Shown piece by piece: positions 61,431 to 64,000 of a stretch of 64,000 bases of DNA. Source of the stretch: CALACW01 sp963627915 (GTDB lineage Bacteria > Bacillota > Clostridia > Oscillospirales > Acutalibacteraceae); contig CAVGCY010000055.1 in NCBI GenBank assembly GCA_963627915.1, positions 1 through 64,000 of the forward strand. The letters run 5' to 3'. The position numbers and the translations under genes were made by a program. The notes beneath the pieces were generated by a model. The model searched no databases, was not told where the DNA came from, and saw only the letters and a program-made list of their open reading frames with translations. Each line of letters begins with the position of its first letter. Positions within the stretch are counted from its first letter, which is position 1.

Positions 61431-63101
61431 ATGACTGACGATTTTGAAAAATATACAGGCAATACCGAACCCGAAAACAATGCTGAAAATTCGGGAACGC
61501 CTGCCGGAAACAATCCGGCAGAAGCGGCGCAGACAAATACTTCATCAAACGAGCAGAACGCAGAAGACGGCTCAAACGCACAGCATGTAAACGCCGAATA
61601 CCGGGACGGCGGATTCAATCGGAACAATTCATACGCTTCGGGCGAATACTCGTACAAGGGCGATCCCAATAATCAGCAGAACAATCCGTACTCCGCGCCG
61701 AACGCAAACCGATACAACCCCTACGGAGCTCCGAATTACAATAATTATCAAAATACTCAGAACAATAATTATTCAAATCCCTACAATCAGAATAACGCAG
61801 GATTTCAGCCTCAGTATCAACCCCCGCAGAAGAAAAAGAATACCGGCAAAAAGGTGTTCTTCGGCGTGCTTATCGGAATCCTGGTTATAATCGTTGCGGC
61901 TATTGTTTTATCCGCAATATCCGATAAAACGTCAAGCTTGGACAGCGGCAGTAAAGAATCCGTAACAAACAGCGACGTAGGCTCGCTTGAACTCTCAGAC
62001 AGCTCGTCCTCATCCTCCCCCGCCAACGAGGTTTATAAAAAAATAGTACAGTCCAACGTCGGACTTCTCGTTTATTCAAACAATACCCTTTCGTCCGAAG
62101 GCTCCGGCGTTATCGCAAAAGAGGGCGACGACGGCTATACTTATATTATAACCTGCGCTCACGTAATTTCGGGCGGTTCAAAGGTTGTAGTACAGACATA
62201 TGACAATGAGGAATACGACGCCGAAATAGTAGGCTATGACACAAGATCCGACCTCGGAGTTCTCAAAATCAAAAAAACGGGGCTCTGCTGTGCTTCATTC
62301 GGAGATTCCGACCTGCTTGAAGTCGGTCAGACCGTATATGCGATAGGCAATCCTCAGGGAAGCCAGTTCGCAGGTTCGTTTACTTCGGGCATGATTTCAG
62401 CAATCGACAGACCCGTAAGTTCTTCGACAGGCTACGAAATGAAGTGCATACAGCACACGGCGGCTATTAATCCCGGCAACTCAGGCGGCGCGCTCGTTAA
62501 CGACAAGGGCGAAGTTATCGGTATCAATTCAATGAAAATAGCCTCGACCGACACCGAAGGCATGGGCTTCTCCGTTCCTTCAAGCGTAGTTAAGGAAGTA
62601 TTCGACTCTATCGTTGCAAACGGCTATGTAACAGGCAGAGCAAAGCTCGGCATTACCTATGCGGCTGCAGTCAATTACAGCCAGTACAGCATGTACGTTA
62701 ACATCAAGGGACTTCCCTCCGGCTCTATCGTAATAGCAAGCATTGCGGACGACAGCGCACTTAAGGATACAAAAGCTCAAGTCGGCGACCTTATAGTAGG
62801 CGTTAACGGCAAGGATATGGAATCCACGGGCATGCTCGCAGAGATGATGGAGGACATGAGCATAGGCGACGAGCTTACACTTAATATTGTCAGAATCAAC
62901 ACGCAGAACTGGTCGCAGGAATCATTTGACGTTACCGTTAAGCTTGTAGAGGACAGAGGAGATACAACCGTAAACAGCAGCTCACAGGATAACAGCGGCT
63001 CAAACGACGGCAGCGGTTCATATGACTACTCGGACGATCTCGAGGATTACTTTGAAGAATACTTCAAAAAATATTACGGAAACGGCGGCAGCGGAAACTA
63101 A
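61431..63101 (+). CDS. htrA: HtrA/DegP-type membrane serine protease with PDZ domain
   Basis: Surface protease that degrades misfolded exported proteins. An unusually long cytoplasmic N-terminus of about 135 residues is rich in Asn, Gln, Tyr and Pro (NNYQNTQNNNYSNPYNQNN). The transmembrane helix is near 139-161 (VFFGVLIGILVIIVAAIVLS). The trypsin-like domain has the intact triad His244 (TCAHVIS), Asp274 (SDLGVLK) and Ser351 (NPGNSGGAL). One PDZ domain (about 400-510) is followed by an Asp/Ser/Tyr-rich tail. AAGGAGG precedes the ATG. It follows the two-component pair by 61 bases, as in cssRS-htrA arrangements. Confidence 0.95.
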   Translation: MTDDFEKYTGNTEPENNAENSGTPAGNNPAEAAQTNTSSNEQNAEDGSNAQHVNAEYRDGGFNRNNSYASGEYSYKGDPNNQQNNPYSAPNANRYNPYGAPNYNNYQNTQNNNYSNPYNQNNAGFQPQYQPPQKKKNTGKKVFFGVLIGILVIIVAAIVLSAISDKTSSLDSGSKESVTNSDVGSLELSDSSSSSSPANEVYKKIVQSNVGLLVYSNNTLSSEGSGVIAKEGDDGYTYIITCAHVISGGSKVVVQTYDNEEYDAEIVGYDTRSDLGVLKIKKTGLCCASFGDSDLLEVGQTVYAIGNPQGSQFAGSFTSGMISAIDRPVSSSTGYEMKCIQHTAAINPGNSGGALVNDKGEVIGINSMKIASTDTEGMGFSVPSSVVKEVFDSIVANGYVTGRAKLGITYAAAVNYSQYSMYVNIKGLPSGSIVIASIADDSALKDTKAQVGDLIVGVNGKDMESTGMLAEMMEDMSIGDELTLNIVRINTQNWSQESFDVTVKLVEDRGDTTVNSSSQDNSGSNDGSGSYDYSDDLEDYFEEYFKKYYGNGGSGN

Positions 63102-63168
63102 TCGTTAATAAACAAACTAAAAAAACTGCCGATTAATTCGACGCAGACAAAAAAATAAGATAAGATAC

Positions 63169-63223
63169 AAGACTGTATTTCAAATTTTGCATTGATTCCG
63201 TATGCATTGTGAAATACAGTCTT
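63169..63223. terminator. Long hairpin downstream of htrA
   Basis: AAGACTGTATTTCA (63169-63182) pairs perfectly with TGAAATACAGTCTT (63210-63223), with an inner TGCAT/ATGCA stem; TTTGTTTTAT follows on the plus strand. It may be the htrA terminator, or an end of the decayed insertion sequence nearby. Confidence 0.6.
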
Positions 63224-63269
63224 TGTTTTATAAAATAATATTGGTTCATCGCGGATTTAAGAGAAATGG

Positions 63270-63438
63270 AACCTAACAGCAGGTAAAAAAATAAACTTAA
63301 CCGGAAGAAAAAGAAGTCATCATCACGATAACCGTAACCAATTCCTTCAGCGACTTTGATTTTGTTGTTAAAGCCTTCAAGCGTTCCGGTGAGGATAGGA
63401 CGCTCGGCATAAGCAATCAATCCGGAATCCCGGCTCTC
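63270..63438 (-). pseudogene. ISL3-type transposase C-terminal remnant
   Basis: The minus-strand frame begins after an in-frame stop (63439-63441) and reads ERPILTGTLEGFNNKIKVAE, then GIGYGYRDDDFFFFRL before diverging. This is the conserved C-terminal end of ISL3/IS1096-type DDE transposases (EGxNNKIK...YGYRD). The catalytic N-terminal two-thirds is absent, so it is a dead fragment of about 50 residues. Confidence 0.8.
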
Positions 63439-63509
63439 CTACACACTTTAACGGTATATTTACATAAGAACTTAAAAAGTCTCTTTTAAGATTTCAAACA
63501 AAAAAAATT

Positions 63510-63573
63510 ATCCGAGACTCGTAATTAATCGAATCTCGGATTTTTTCAGCTGTTTTTTTACAGCCTCATTTCA
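63510..63573. repeat. Terminator-like repeat, copy 2
   Basis: Matches bases 47362-47424 over about 60 bases with only a few differences: TCCGAG/CTCGGA stem, conserved loop CTCGTRATTAATCGAAT, T-tract, then the small AGCTG...ACAGC hairpin. Confidence 0.85.
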
Positions 63574-63763
63574 TTAAAAATTAAATTTTGTTTTAACTTA
63601 ATCAATAAAATTTGATTTCTATATAACAAAATATAATGAGTCTTTTAAAGGCGTGGTTCAGGCATTTTATCGACAGCCTGAGATTTCCGAAACCCACTGT
63701 TTCGGAAGTCTTTGCGGCTAAATCAAAAGAAGGTTCGGATTATAAATTCAGTATTATATAAAA

Positions 63764-64000
63764 TCAATAATGCTCGGCTCCGCATTCACAGTACTTATTT
63801 GTGCGGAATACTTTATATATAATTCTGATTATCTTCCATATAATACGCGCAAAGCCCCTCTTATGGCAGATGTGCGAACATGAAACGACCATGCTTATTG
63901 ACTCTCCGCAGGAATCGCAAATATCGTCCGCATTCTCGTCGGCGTGATCAAGCGTCGGTATAATTTCACTTTCAAGCACAGTCAAACAAACGGTGCATTC
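63764..64000 (-). CDS. 3' end of a secreted protein with a Cys/Trp-rich C-terminal tail (partial)
   Basis: The frame is open through the right edge, so the gene starts outside the window. What is visible is the last 78 residues. They comprise a CxxC module (ECTVC, then LDHADENADDICDSCG) like those in the dockerin protein at 5157-7850. Next is a tail with CSHICHKRGF, IIWKIIRIIYKVF and a final NKYCECGAEHY. From memory, very similar tails (CxHxCHK, an amphipathic IWKI segment, CECGxxHY) close many large exported proteins of uncultured Clostridia. The tail may serve attachment or processing, but I know of no proven role. Confidence 0.75.
   Translation of the reverse strand, partial: ECTVCLTVLESEIIPTLDHADENADDICDSCGESISMVVSCSHICHKRGFARIIWKIIRIIYKVFRTNKYCECGAEHY

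Larger units (their letters stand above)
63102..63763. other. Repeat-rich intergenic region
   Basis: Between htrA and the truncated gene at the window edge lie a long hairpin (63169-63223), a transposase remnant (63270-63438), a second copy of the terminator-like repeat (63510-63573) and a small open frame (63636-63761, 41 codons, plus strand, no ribosome site, overlapping the TTCCGAAAC/GTTTCGGAA hairpin near 63687-63709). I see no intact gene. Confidence 0.7.

Noticed and set aside
63636..63761. 41-codon plus-strand frame before the truncated gene
   Set aside because: No ribosome site, overlaps a perfect hairpin, and lies in the 3' region of the minus-strand gene. Not listed as a gene.

Overview
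The window looks like a chromosomal segment of a low-to-mid-GC Gram-positive bacterium of the Bacillota, class Clostridia, probably an uncultured gut-type relative of the Ruminococcaceae/Oscillospiraceae. The evidence is the consensus sigma-A promoters, GGAGG ribosome sites with frequent TTG/GTG starts, a T-box leader, the infC-rpmI-rplT, nadD-yqeK-rsfS and FHA-RodA-PBP gene orders, a dockerin protein, a CssRS-HtrA type stress operon and gut-glycan enzymes. No phage, CRISPR array or large island is visible; most of the window is core genome.

Layout. 1-5000: mscL, a domain-permuted GH3 glycosidase, and a small HTH regulator paired with a tyrosine recombinase that has lost catalytic residues. 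5157-7850: a large secreted dockerin protein. 8080-12343: nadD-yqeK-rsfS-leuS behind a leucine (CUC) T-box. 12347-21314 and 21307-26895: two long minus-strand blocks of information-processing genes (yhbY, rdgB, a new small ORF, ftsY, smc, a radical SAM gene, rnc; trmFO, topA, dprA, a TrmH-family methylase, rplT, rpmI, infC). infC very probably starts at an ATC codon behind an attenuated leader. 26918-29463: rsmI, a TrmN6-like methylase and two small membrane proteins. 29514-31249: a GH18 lipoprotein whose 3' end carries a 283-base near-palindromic structured element. 31325-37982: a complete F-type ATP synthase operon with a two-carboxylate (Na+-type) c subunit and a one-domain epsilon subunit.

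38192-38537: tRNA-Lys and secG. 38764-43000: the two subunits of a type IIA topoisomerase. 43066-47291: a two-component system translationally coupled to a sialidase-fold protein, then an MFS permease. 47457-55836 (minus): an FHA/RodA/PBP cell-wall module in line with an ABC exporter-type pair (permease with a long coiled coil) and a signal-less PI-PLC-like protein. 56009-57055: aldose 1-epimerase. 57224-63101: an unknown membrane-anchored surface protein, a response regulator, a sensor kinase and an HtrA protease, probably one envelope-stress unit. 63102-64000: repeat DNA with an ISL3-type transposase remnant and the 3' end of a secreted protein with a distinctive Cys/Trp-rich tail.

The genes fall into translation and its control (nadD-leuS, infC operon, rRNA/tRNA methylases), chromosome and protein targeting (smc, ftsY, topA, parEC), energy (ATP synthase), the envelope (FHA-RodA-PBP, HtrA, SecG) and glycan use (GH3, GH18, sialidase-fold protein, MFS, GalM, dockerin protein). 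Start sites were revised wherever a ribosome site or an ATGA overlap favoured an internal codon. All family assignments come from reading the sequence, without database searches.
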